Shown piece by piece: positions 55,485 through 64,000 of a DNA stretch of 64,000 nt; the first letter of the stretch is position 1; each line of letters opens with the position of its first letter. The translations under genes were made by a program, and so were the position numbers. The notes beneath the pieces are model-generated. The model did not search any database and had not been told where the DNA came from. It saw only the letters and a program-made list of their open reading frames with translations. Source of the DNA: Bacteroidales bacterium 6E (lineage in GTDB: Bacteria > Bacteroidota > Bacteroidia > Bacteroidales > Prolixibacteraceae); the NCBI GenBank assembly GCA_001270045.2, contig DF970690.1:220369-284368 (forward strand), in the 5' to 3' direction.

Positions 55485-55982
55485 ATGTATTACAAATTAC
55501 TCAAGATTCTTTTTAGTGGCAAGGATGAACAGATTATAGAAAATGCAAATTTATTGATGCAATTGATTTCAGGCACATTCGATGCCATGTTCGAAACTGT
55601 TTTAACCCATTTGGAAAATTTCAAAAAACATGACCCGAATCCTGAAATCTCTGATAAAGCCGTTGTGGTTAACACTGTTCTTAGAATGTCACTCTCGAAA
55701 ATTACCAGCATTGCAGTACTTGAAAAATCCGGGGTGACCATTCCTGAATTAAATTGTATGGACAAGGATTTACATTTTTTGCTCAATGTAAGGTCTTATC
55801 TAACTCCGTTTATTTTAAAAGTAAATGATTTTCTGTTTGATCAGCATATCATGAATCAGAAGACCTCAAGTAAGACAATACAAGAAAGAGTTATGCCCTA
55901 TATAAACTGGGATGCAAGAATTATCAAATGCGATCTTGCAAATATGGATGTGAGATACACCATCGTTTCCTTTAAGAGATAA
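55485..55982 (+). CDS. Protein of unknown function (165 aa)
   Basis: 165 residues from ATG 55485; an in-frame TTG at 55467 is less likely. Mostly helical, no signal peptide or membrane segment, no domain recognised. It stands alone between the large spacer and a convergent small gene. I cannot assign a role. Confidence 0.65.
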   Translation: MYYKLLKILFSGKDEQIIENANLLMQLISGTFDAMFETVLTHLENFKKHDPNPEISDKAVVVNTVLRMSLSKITSIAVLEKSGVTIPELNCMDKDLHFLLNVRSYLTPFILKVNDFLFDQHIMNQKTSSKTIQERVMPYINWDARIIKCDLANMDVRYTIVSFKR

Positions 55983-56010
55983 ATATATAATTGACGACGG
56001 CTATCACAAA

Positions 56011-56229
56011 TCATTTCAGTCGTCTACCATGTCCAAAAATGAAATAAAGAAGTGAACCTAATATTGGCAGGAAAAGAATTATAAGAACCCACATAAGTTT
56101 ATCATTACCTTCAAACTGATTGGTAACAACCAATATTAATGCGATTAATGGCAGAATAAACAAAAACGGCACAACAAAAACCAATAAAAGGATTAATTCC
56201 TGGACTCCGATAAAACTTAAATAATGCAT
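56011..56229 (-). CDS. PLDc_N-type small membrane protein
   Basis: A 72-residue protein with two membrane segments (about residues 10-35 and 46-66) and the typical WVLIILFLPILGSLLYFIFG stretch of the phospholipase D N-terminal domain. No catalytic phospholipase follows. Function unknown. Confidence 0.8.
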   Translation of the reverse strand: MHYLSFIGVQELILLLVFVVPFLFILPLIALILVVTNQFEGNDKLMWVLIILFLPILGSLLYFIFGHGRRLK

Positions 56230-56333
56230 AGGTTAGGTATTGTGTATTTAGTTTGTATTTGGAAACCAGCAAGTATTAAATGAAACGTGATGGTACTCCT
56301 TCAAAATTACGGCGAATTCAGGAAAAATGCAAT

Positions 56334-57899
56334 TTATATTTCAGGATTCACCCTAAACCAATCGAAATCGGCAAATCCTCCAGACTCCCCGGATGAATAG
56401 CAGAACATTGCAAATCTGTATCCCATAAAATGTGGAATGGAATAAACCATATTTATCGAACGGCCAATAGGTTTCCAATTCTCACCATCCAGACTATAGC
56501 TGAAGTTTCCTTTATCTGCCCGCTCCCGAAAATCGCATGATGCCTTAAGGTATATTCTGTCCTCTTTTAATAAAATACTTTCTGAAACAGAATTTTCCTG
56601 TCCGTCACCATTAACCATTTCCACGTATCGTTTGCCACCTCTGACCCGGACTCCGACCTGACCGTAAACTTTCTGAAACAGTGACAATCCGGCAAAATCA
56701 CCCTCCTGAAGATGGCTAACATCAATGGCTACCACTGCTGAACATACTGGACCAAATGTACGTTGTGTCAATATGTTTCGCACCTGATGGAATCCATTGT
56801 TTCCAGATCCGGCATATAGCCTAAAATATCCTTCTCGATCCGAAAGAGACCACTGGCTTTCATCAGGATTATGATTCCATTGCCAAACAAGCGGTAAAGT
56901 ATGGTTTCCATTTGTTCGGTTAAATTCATCTGAATCCACTACTCCGGGAATAACCCCTTTATTTACAGGCAAATCCAAACCCAAAGGAGCCTTTCCATTC
57001 TTACCCAACACTGGCCAATCATCAATCCATTCTACTGGAACGAGCCAGGGCGTGCGGCCAACCGCCCCACAATCCTGAAACAGATATGCAAACCATTTTC
57101 CTTCAGGTGTATCAATCAATCCTCCCTGGGCCACACCTTGATCCTGAAGGACAACCCTACCTTCATAAGGCCCTGTCAACTTCTTTGAGCGATGGACTAT
57201 GACTGTTCTCATTCCACCCCTGGGCCATGAAATATTGAATAAATAGTAAAATCCGTTATGCTTAAAAAGTTGTGATCCCTCGGCAGGTAATCCCACATTC
57301 TCTCCCGACGGGGCTGTTGCATTTTCTATGAGCGTATGCACCGATCCATCCACCAATCCTGAAAGGTCTTTTTTAAGTTCAGCCACTTGAAGCTTTCCCC
57401 CTCCCCATATCATGAAAATCCGGTTATCTTCAAACCAAAGGGTATGGTCATGCAATGACGGAGAAAAGGAATGTCGCTTCCAATTTCCGCTTTCAATATC
57501 TTGAGTGGTGTAGATATATGTCTTGTTGGTGGTCTGCGCAAACGTCGATAAATAGTATATCCCATCGTTGTTTCTCAGGCAACTTGCCCAACTACCTTTC
57601 CCATAGGCATTTTTACCATCTTTAAGATTCAATTCATCAATGTCTGCCAGCTTATCATAGGCATAACCAACAATCTTCCAGTTCACCAGATCTTTGGATT
57701 TCATGACAGGAACTCCCGGACTCAAATGCATGGTGGTGCTGCTCATGTACCAGGCATCCCCTACCCTGATGATTGACATATCCGGCACGTCAGCGAAAAT
57801 GACAGGATTGCGTGCCCCAGAGGGTTGACTGGTTGCTGACGACTCTCCGATCACAATTATTCCCAGAGCCATTATGATGGAAACTAATCTAAAACTCAT
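56334..57899 (-). CDS. GH43 glycoside hydrolase with C-terminal sandwich domain
   Basis: A 521-residue secreted protein (signal peptide ending near SSATS). The five-bladed propeller has the family triad in VIFADVPDMS (base), the LWFED stretch and AEGSQLF (acid). About 200 residues follow as a beta sandwich (FAGLSLFQKVYGQVGVRV). Family activities are xylosidase and arabinofuranosidase. Next to a second GH43 gene and an esterase gene in the same direction. Confidence 0.86.
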   Translation of the reverse strand: MSFRLVSIIMALGIIVIGESSATSQPSGARNPVIFADVPDMSIIRVGDAWYMSSTTMHLSPGVPVMKSKDLVNWKIVGYAYDKLADIDELNLKDGKNAYGKGSWASCLRNNDGIYYLSTFAQTTNKTYIYTTQDIESGNWKRHSFSPSLHDHTLWFEDNRIFMIWGGGKLQVAELKKDLSGLVDGSVHTLIENATAPSGENVGLPAEGSQLFKHNGFYYLFNISWPRGGMRTVIVHRSKKLTGPYEGRVVLQDQGVAQGGLIDTPEGKWFAYLFQDCGAVGRTPWLVPVEWIDDWPVLGKNGKAPLGLDLPVNKGVIPGVVDSDEFNRTNGNHTLPLVWQWNHNPDESQWSLSDREGYFRLYAGSGNNGFHQVRNILTQRTFGPVCSAVVAIDVSHLQEGDFAGLSLFQKVYGQVGVRVRGGKRYVEMVNGDGQENSVSESILLKEDRIYLKASCDFRERADKGNFSYSLDGENWKPIGRSINMVYSIPHFMGYRFAMFCYSSGESGGFADFDWFRVNPEI

Positions 57900-58008
57900 T
57901 TCAATTTCTTTTTATATCATGATTGATGACAAAGATCCCGTAATTGGAATATAACGACCCTTAATACATACCCATAAGGCAAGAATTGTCAGTTAATCTC
58001 AGCCGAGG

Positions 58009-59700
58009 CTAATCCATCGAAAAAGAGGAGGTAGTATACAATCCGATCAACGCACCAATAAATCCACCGGCTTTACGCGTACTCAGGTTCGTACCGTCTG
58101 CCTTTTCGACCAGTGTAATCCAATTCTTTCCATCAAGACTGTATCCAAAGCTGTATTTTGGACCATCACCTGATACTTTCAAATACAATGGACGGTCAAT
58201 ATCACCGCTCTTCATTTCATGGGTAACCAGGTTAACTTTGCCTCTTTCAATTCGGTTAACGATCAATGACACCTTTCCATTAATCATGGTCTTTCCAAAA
58301 ACAAAGTGGAATTCTTCATTCTGAAAGATTGTCAAACCCGCAAAATCACTCTCCTCAATTGGTTGAAACCTTAAGCAGGTTTCAGTCTCAAATGTGGTAT
58401 GTTGCTGACGCCTGACCAAGGCAGAGGGATTTTTTCTTTCTTCCAGGTTTACTTCTCGCGAAACAAGCTCCAATCCTCCGTTACTTATGGAATAGAAATT
58501 TTCCCTGGGTGTTCTGATAAACATCCATGTAAAATCTAAATCCCTGGCATCAAACTCATCCAAAAACTCAAAATTGCCAGTCACTTTTGCCATACTTTGA
58601 TCTGGGTGCAGATCGGATTTTTCGGCAACAATAGGTATCTGCTTTTCAGCAGGCAGGACAATCGGCCATCCATCTTTCCATTCTACCGGAAGAAGATAGG
58701 TATCCCTTCCTGTGTTGGTCATGTCAAATGCATAAGGTCTAACGCCAAGAAATACTGCCCACCAGTCACCATCAGGCGTTTGCACAAAATCAGCATGCCC
58801 TGCGGTCGTAATCTTATTCGGCCTGTCTTCTGGCAAGTCTCGTTGCGTAAGAATGGGGTTGTTATTGTACGGGACATAGGGCCCCCAAACATCCTTGCTG
58901 CGAAATACAACTTCGGAGTGGTTAAGACCAGTACCTCCTTCAGCACAAATCAGGTAATAGTATCCATTAAGCTTGAAGATATGTGGAGCTTCAAGCCAGA
59001 TAGGTTTGGTTTCAGGTTTCCAGCCACCACGGACAATTTCCTTGGGCTCACCTGTAATCCGGTCACTCTCGACATCAAAAGGATGCAGGTGAATTCCGCG
59101 CTGTCCTTGATAATCAGCACCACCCATTGGCTCAGCACATTCAAGGATATACCCCATTCCATCTTCATCGATAAAAATGGATGGATCTATGCCTCGTACC
59201 TGGGGCAACCTGATTGGGTCACTCCACCCTTTCTCCGGATCTTTGGTCTTCACGTAGAAATTTCCGATTCCATAAGCCGAGGTAGTTATCATGTAAAAGG
59301 TATCGTTAAGGGGGTTGTATTCTATGGCCGGCGCAAATATTCCCTGCGATATTTGTAACCCGTCAACGTTTAATTGGGAGGGACGATCCAGCACATGGCC
59401 GATCTGATTCCAGTTGACCAGGTCATTACTCTTAAAGATTGGGACGCCCGGATACATTGTAAATGATGATGTTACCAGGTAATAGGTGTCACCTTTGCGA
59501 CATATGGATGGATCAGGATAGAATCCGGCGAGTATTGGGTTAAAATACTGTCGGTTATGATCGATTTCCCTCTTGAATAATTGATCATTTCCACTATACC
59601 GGAAATATTCAAACCGGGCTTTGCTTTCGTATGTGGTCTGACCTGTTGAAAATAATCCCATGAATAAATTAACGCAAATGATACAAAGTATTTTTCTCAT
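58009..59700 (-). CDS. GH43 beta-xylosidase-like enzyme with C-terminal sandwich domain
   Basis: A 563-residue secreted protein. The propeller triad is seen in GFYPDPSIC (base Asp), RGIDPSIFID (Asp) and WLEAPHIFK (acid Glu), as in GH43 beta-xylosidases. The C-terminal sandwich (DFAGLTIFQNEEFHFVFG) is the known companion of xylosidases. Gap of 109 bp to the other GH43 gene and 79 bp to the esterase gene. It probably removes xylose from xylan oligosaccharides. Confidence 0.9.
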   Translation of the reverse strand: MRKILCIICVNLFMGLFSTGQTTYESKARFEYFRYSGNDQLFKREIDHNRQYFNPILAGFYPDPSICRKGDTYYLVTSSFTMYPGVPIFKSNDLVNWNQIGHVLDRPSQLNVDGLQISQGIFAPAIEYNPLNDTFYMITTSAYGIGNFYVKTKDPEKGWSDPIRLPQVRGIDPSIFIDEDGMGYILECAEPMGGADYQGQRGIHLHPFDVESDRITGEPKEIVRGGWKPETKPIWLEAPHIFKLNGYYYLICAEGGTGLNHSEVVFRSKDVWGPYVPYNNNPILTQRDLPEDRPNKITTAGHADFVQTPDGDWWAVFLGVRPYAFDMTNTGRDTYLLPVEWKDGWPIVLPAEKQIPIVAEKSDLHPDQSMAKVTGNFEFLDEFDARDLDFTWMFIRTPRENFYSISNGGLELVSREVNLEERKNPSALVRRQQHTTFETETCLRFQPIEESDFAGLTIFQNEEFHFVFGKTMINGKVSLIVNRIERGKVNLVTHEMKSGDIDRPLYLKVSGDGPKYSFGYSLDGKNWITLVEKADGTNLSTRKAGGFIGALIGLYTTSSFSMD

Positions 59701-59779
59701 ATTGTGTTTGTTTTAAAATGTACCTATTGATTTTTTGGGCAACCTAAATATTATTCCGGATGCCGGCCTGACATTAAAT

Positions 59780-60610
59780 TTAACGGAATATGAGTTGTAC
59801 AAAATGATAAAGGCTTGCTTTCCAGAATTCAAAATCATGCCCACCTTCGTCAACAATGTATGAATGTTCAATCCCATGTAGTTTAAAATATTCATGGGTT
59901 CGATTGCTGACATTAATCAAATTGTCCTGGGTTCCACAAGAGAACCAGATCAGCTTCAGTCTTTCCAAATCATTCCCTTCTGCCTTCAGCAGTTCCTCTG
60001 GCCGACGGGTGTTGGGGGCTGGAGAGAAGGCACCAATCCATGCGAATGTTCCAGGATTGCCCAATCCGAAATTAAGTGATTGACCACCCCCCATGGATAA
60101 TCCGGCAATTGCCCTGGAATCCCTTGTACTGATCGCGGGATAATAAGTTTCAATGTAAGGAATCAGGTCTTTGAGAAGATCCTGTTCAAAACGTGCGAAA
60201 GCCTCCACCTTATCCTGCGCGAAAATATTTCCTGTTGCCCTGTCATCAGCCATGGCACGTCCGTTTGGCATGACGATGATCATGGGTGTGACTTTGCCTT
60301 CAGCATACAACTTATCCATTACCTGTCGTGGTGATCCGTTCAGCCATTCCATTTCGTCGCCACCAATTCCATGAAGCAGATAAAGTACTGGATACCGCTT
60401 ATCGGGTGAATATCCGGGAGGTGTATAGACTAAAGCCTTTCTAGTCTTACCAACCGTTGTTGAAGGGTATTGGATGGTGTCGATACTGCCAACAGGGATA
60501 AGCTCATCAGGTAGGTCAAATCCATCGGGAATAGGCTGAAATTTGGTTTGTGCCTCAAGGGTACCAAAATAAAGAAACAGAAATAATAGGATATTCAAGG
60601 TTCGTTTCAT
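59780..60610 (-). CDS. Secreted carbohydrate esterase (CE1/feruloyl esterase-like)
   Basis: 276 residues from ATG 60610; an in-frame ATG eight codons upstream would lengthen the basic part before the signal peptide (TLNILLFLFLYFGTLEA). An alpha/beta hydrolase with nucleophile Ser in GLSMGG, the Asp in GTQDN and His in EGGHDFEFW. LLHGIGG forms the oxyanion part. It would cut ferulate or acetate from xylan, fitting the two GH43 genes downstream. Confidence 0.88.
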   Translation of the reverse strand: MKRTLNILLFLFLYFGTLEAQTKFQPIPDGFDLPDELIPVGSIDTIQYPSTTVGKTRKALVYTPPGYSPDKRYPVLYLLHGIGGDEMEWLNGSPRQVMDKLYAEGKVTPMIIVMPNGRAMADDRATGNIFAQDKVEAFARFEQDLLKDLIPYIETYYPAISTRDSRAIAGLSMGGGQSLNFGLGNPGTFAWIGAFSPAPNTRRPEELLKAEGNDLERLKLIWFSCGTQDNLINVSNRTHEYFKLHGIEHSYIVDEGGHDFEFWKASLYHFVQLIFR

Positions 60611-60887
60611 GGTAATAAAATTAATCTGGTTCAATAGTTTGCTATAAAGGTAAATAATACTTTAATAAAACAGTGAATTCACACAAATTCATGCATAAAA
60701 ATCTGGATTGATCTTTTGTAAGTAGTGAAAAACACGATATTTTAACCGGCTCATTTGGGATGGCCCTGTAGTACCTAAAAATCAATAGCGGACTATTATG
60801 CAAGCCTGTTAATCAGGCAATTGATTTCCGGATGAGATTTTAAATTTTAGTAAAAATCATTTAACTCCTTAACGAGGTTCCTCAAGG
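60611..60887. other. Divergent spacer, no gene seen
   Basis: AT-rich. It holds a small hairpin (GCCTGTTAATCAGGC) about 80 bp before the P-type ATPase gene. No convincing promoter match was found. Confidence 0.4.
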
Positions 60888-63749
60888 ATGAAAACCAACA
60901 GACATTTTCAAGGGCTCAATGATACACAGGTTTCCGAAAGCCGAAAAACACATGGAACAAACATACTGACCCCTCCCAAAAAAGTATCCCCATGGAAACT
61001 TTTTATCGAAAAGTTTGAAGATCCGGTTATTCGCATGCTGCTATTTATTGCACTGATATCTTTGGGGGTAAGTTATGTCGAAAATGATTATACTGAAAGT
61101 ATTGGTATCCTGATCGCCATTTTCCTCGCCACGGGTGTGGCTTTCTGGTTTGAATACGATGCCAACCGGAAGTTCAATATTTTGAGCCTCATCAACAATG
61201 AAATTCTTCACAAGGTATACAGGAACGGATCTGTTACACAGGTACCCAAAAGTGACATTGTGGTTGGAGATCTGGTTATCCTTGAAACAGGCGAGGAAAT
61301 TCCTGCTGATGGCACATTGCTCGAAGCTGTTTCACTACAGGTTGACGAATCAACATTGACAGGGGAACCTATAACATCAAAAACGACGGATCCCCTTTTT
61401 CAGGATTCTGAATCGACGTACCCTTCCAGCCGGGTATTGAGAGGCACAAAGGTCATGGATGGGCATGCCATCTACGAAGTGACTGAGGTTGGCGACTTGA
61501 CTGAATTCGGGAAAGTAGCCCATCGGGCAGGTGAAATATCGAATGAGGAAACACCGCTAAACAAACAATTGGGACAATTGGCAAAATTTATCGGGGTGGT
61601 GGGAACTGCCATTGCCATCCTCACTTTTGGAGTCCTGCTTATAAAGGAGATCGCATTTGGCACATTTACCGGAGTTCAGCTCGGTCTCATATTTATCATT
61701 ATCCTTTCCATGTCGGTTTCCCTGACAAAAATCTGGATGGGAATTCTTTTTGACCTGATTAACTTATTGGGATTCAAATACCAGCCACCACGTTTTGTCC
61801 GAAAAACCAGCTGGATCTTATGGTTGCTTTTTGGAGCCATGACGTTTCTGATATTATTGGGTATTGGATCACTTTCAGGTATCGACATTTTTAACCCGGA
61901 TGTATGGATTGACATTAAACTGGCCGAAAAGATCCTACATTTCTTTATGGTATCGGTTACCTTGGTAGTGGTATCCGTCCCTGAAGGATTACCAATGAGT
62001 GTTACCCTAAGCCTGGCGATGAGCATGAGGCGAATGCTCGCATCGAACAATCTGGTGAGAAAAATGCACGCTTGTGAAACCATGGGGGCCACAACCGTGA
62101 TTTGTACCGATAAGACAGGTACACTCACACAGAACCAAATGAAAGTCTACAAAACTGTTTTTGCTGACGAAAACACCCACATAGACCTCATCCATGAAGG
62201 GATTTCAGTTAATTCCACAGCTTATCTCGACTATTCCAATCCGGGAGAAGTAAAAACAATCGGTAATCCTACCGAGGCTGCCTTATTGCTTTGGCTGAAC
62301 CAACAAGGAGTTGATTACCTTCCAATAAGAGAGAACGCCATTGTAAAAGGACATATATCCTTTTCAACCGAACGCAAATACATGGCGACAATCGTTGAAT
62401 CCCCGTCAGCAGGGAAGCGAGTCCTGTATGTAAAAGGTGCTCCTGAGATAATCCTGAATATGTGCGAGACAGTTGTATTAAAAACCCCGGATGCTGACAG
62501 GCCATTCGACAAAGAGGAGATATTGAAGGAACTGCTCAAGTATCAGGAAAAAGCCATGAGGACTCTGGGTTTCGCCTATGAAATCATTGAAAATGGTGAA
62601 GAGAGAATCCGAAACAATGAGCTGGTCAATGCCCGGCTGAATTTCCTAGGCTTTACTGCCATATCCGATCCAATCAGGGAAGATGTCCCCTTGGCGGTTG
62701 TTGAATGTCTTCGGGCTGGCATCGATGTGAAAATAGTAACGGGCGATACTCAGGGTACAGCCGTCGAAGTAGCCAGACAAATCGGAATTTGGAAAGACAA
62801 CAACAATGGCGGTCAGATAATTACTGGACAGGAATTTGAAAAACTGTCAGATAATGAAGCACGATCTTTGGTTAAAACATTAAAGGTAATGTGCAGGGCA
62901 AGGCCTACCGACAAACAACGACTGGTGCAACTGCTGCAACAAAACAATGAGGTGGTTGCCGTTACCGGCGACGGCACCAACGATGCACCCGCACTGAACC
63001 ATGCTCACGTTGGCCTTTCAATGGGATCAGGGACATATGTGGCCAAAGAGGCCAGCGACATTACCCTTACTGATGATTCATTCAGCAGCATAGCATCAGC
63101 CATCATGTGGGGCCGATCTATCTATGAAAACATCCAGAGGTTTATCTTGTTCCAGCTGACCATCAATGTCACAGCATTATTTATCGTACTTATCGGATCT
63201 GTTTTTGGAACGCACTTACCATTGACGGTTACCCAAATGCTATGGGTAAATCTCATAATGGATACCTTCGCTGCTGCTGGGCTCGCTTCACTTCCCCCTA
63301 ACCGCGAAGTCATGAATAACCGACCACGAAAAAATGAAGCTTTCATCATCACGCCTGAAATGCGAAAAGGCATTCTTTATACCGGAATCAGCTTTGTTGT
63401 AATCCTGCTGGTTCTTTTATATGCCATGAGTTCAAACGGAGAAATCAGCCGATATAACCTTTCGGTCTATTTCACGATTTTCGTTATGCTTCAGTTTTGG
63501 AACATGTTTAATGCGAAGGCATTTCTTTCAGGGAAGTCGGCATTTAGTAACCTGCGTAAGAGTTATGGTTTTATGTTGATTGCTTTAATTATTCTGGCTG
63601 GACAGGTAATAATTGTCCATTTCGGGGGAGATGTTTTCAGGACTGCGCCAATATCTCTGAAAGACTGGCTGATTATCATTGCTTCAACTTCGGCAGTCCT
63701 CTGGATAGGAGAGATCACAAGAGCAATAAAAGCCCGAAAAACAAGGTAG
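60888..63749 (+). CDS. Calcium-type P-type ATPase
   Basis: A 953-residue P2-type ATPase. The phosphorylated Asp408 lies in ICTDKTGTLT. PEGLPMSVTLSLAMSM, the ion-binding helix 4 segment, fits calcium pumps (PMCA/SERCA type). DESTLTGEP and GDGTNDAP (residues 694-701) are present. Membrane helices lie near 45-85, 225-355 and in the last 250 residues. It would export calcium. The insert around residues 265-310 between helix segments (KIWMGILFDLINLLG...) is extra compared with my recollection of typical members. Confidence 0.9.
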   Translation: MKTNRHFQGLNDTQVSESRKTHGTNILTPPKKVSPWKLFIEKFEDPVIRMLLFIALISLGVSYVENDYTESIGILIAIFLATGVAFWFEYDANRKFNILSLINNEILHKVYRNGSVTQVPKSDIVVGDLVILETGEEIPADGTLLEAVSLQVDESTLTGEPITSKTTDPLFQDSESTYPSSRVLRGTKVMDGHAIYEVTEVGDLTEFGKVAHRAGEISNEETPLNKQLGQLAKFIGVVGTAIAILTFGVLLIKEIAFGTFTGVQLGLIFIIILSMSVSLTKIWMGILFDLINLLGFKYQPPRFVRKTSWILWLLFGAMTFLILLGIGSLSGIDIFNPDVWIDIKLAEKILHFFMVSVTLVVVSVPEGLPMSVTLSLAMSMRRMLASNNLVRKMHACETMGATTVICTDKTGTLTQNQMKVYKTVFADENTHIDLIHEGISVNSTAYLDYSNPGEVKTIGNPTEAALLLWLNQQGVDYLPIRENAIVKGHISFSTERKYMATIVESPSAGKRVLYVKGAPEIILNMCETVVLKTPDADRPFDKEEILKELLKYQEKAMRTLGFAYEIIENGEERIRNNELVNARLNFLGFTAISDPIREDVPLAVVECLRAGIDVKIVTGDTQGTAVEVARQIGIWKDNNNGGQIITGQEFEKLSDNEARSLVKTLKVMCRARPTDKQRLVQLLQQNNEVVAVTGDGTNDAPALNHAHVGLSMGSGTYVAKEASDITLTDDSFSSIASAIMWGRSIYENIQRFILFQLTINVTALFIVLIGSVFGTHLPLTVTQMLWVNLIMDTFAAAGLASLPPNREVMNNRPRKNEAFIITPEMRKGILYTGISFVVILLVLLYAMSSNGEISRYNLSVYFTIFVMLQFWNMFNAKAFLSGKSAFSNLRKSYGFMLIALIILAGQVIIVHFGGDVFRTAPISLKDWLIIIASTSAVLWIGEITRAIKARKTR

Positions 63750-63778
63750 AAACCTGTTTCTGTAACAAGAAAATTACC

Positions 63779-63820
63779 AAAAAAAAAGCCGCTGTAACAT
63801 TCGATTACAGCGGCCTGATT
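63779..63820 (-). terminator. Terminator of the tRNA-Ser/tRNA-Pro unit
   Basis: A 10-bp stem, GCCGCTGTAA (63788-63797) with TTACAGCGGC (63805-63814). A run of nine A on the plus strand gives a T tract on the minus strand. Confidence 0.85.
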
Positions 63821-63828
63821 TTAACTTG

Positions 63829-63903
63829 TCGGGGTACCAGGATTCGAACCTGGGACCCCCTGCTCCCAAAGCAGGTGCGCTAGCCGGGCTGCGCTACACC
63901 CCG
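63829..63903 (-). tRNA. tRNA-Pro (TGG)
   Basis: 75 nt. Minus strand acceptor CGGGGTG/TACCCCG, anticodon loop TTTGGGA giving TGG, TTCGAAT loop; discriminator A. Confidence 0.95.
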
Positions 63904-63908
63904 ATGTT

Positions 63909-63996
<88 letters not shown>

Positions 63997-64000
63997 AGTG

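Noticed and set aside
58597-59358. 253-codon plus-strand frame inside the GH43 gene
   Set aside because: Despite its length it mirrors a gene with intact catalytic residues and shows no family signature.

Overview
The window is a 64 kb piece of chromosome from a member of the Bacteroidota, most likely an environmental or gut-like Bacteroidales/Marinilabiliales relative. Evidence: many genes are preceded by the Bacteroidota-type promoter (-33 TTTG, 19-21 bp, -7 TAnnTTTG; clearest before rpsA, guaA, the tRNA-Asp pair and the gene at 3560). It also has a type-B T9SS sorting domain, a BatA-type membrane protein, the DUF3822-rsmD pair and AT-rich codon use. Gene density is high and most of the window is core chromosome; no prophage, intact insertion sequence or CRISPR array was seen.

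Layout. 1-9.3 kb: M3 peptidase, isoaspartyl peptidase, BatA-like protein, ornithine aminotransferase and a five-LysM receptor-like protein. 9.6-16.4 kb: guaA, an S41 protease, the NAD-salvage pair pnuC/nadR-kinase, serine acetyltransferase and an RlmL-type methyltransferase. 16.4-22.2 kb: the most unusual region. It holds a 52-residue double-glycine-leader peptide gene, a divergent TPR-CHAT (caspase-like) membrane protease flanked by imperfect inverted repeats, a membrane TPR protein with four internal repeats, an ECF sigma factor, and a candidate small RNA just upstream. 22.3-30 kb: TonB-like protein, Omp85-like protein, DEAD-box and SNF2 helicases, and a MITE-like element. 30.1-36 kb: a minus-strand operon for nucleotide sugars (UDP-glucuronate decarboxylase, rfbA, rfbC, rfbD, phosphohexomutase) ending in a DUF1080 protein. 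36.3-43.1 kb: rpsA, STAS protein, RNase Z, RecD-like helicase and the DUF3822-rsmD operon. 43.2-51.3 kb: two tRNA-Asp, metallophosphatase, GntR regulator, acyl-CoA ligase, a glucuronokinase-like GHMP kinase coupled to a UTP-sugar-1-phosphate uridylyltransferase, a BFD-like Fe-S protein, an HD protein and tRNA-Arg. 51.5-56.2 kb: three secreted proteins, one with a T9SS type-B sorting domain, and two small genes. 56.3-60.6 kb: a xylan-type cluster (two GH43 enzymes and a CE1-like esterase). 60.9-64 kb: a calcium-type P-ATPase, then tRNA-Pro and tRNA-Ser.

How the genes may work together. The sigma factor, the membrane protein with a cytoplasmic repeat domain and an outside TPR domain, and the membrane-anchored TPR-CHAT protease form a plausible protease/anti-sigma/sigma signalling triad. 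The sigma and CHAT genes share an identical 12-bp motif about 28 bp before each start codon. The glucuronokinase, the uridylyltransferase and the UDP-glucuronate decarboxylase could form a salvage route from glucuronate to UDP-xylose. These functional links are inferences from sequence and gene order.
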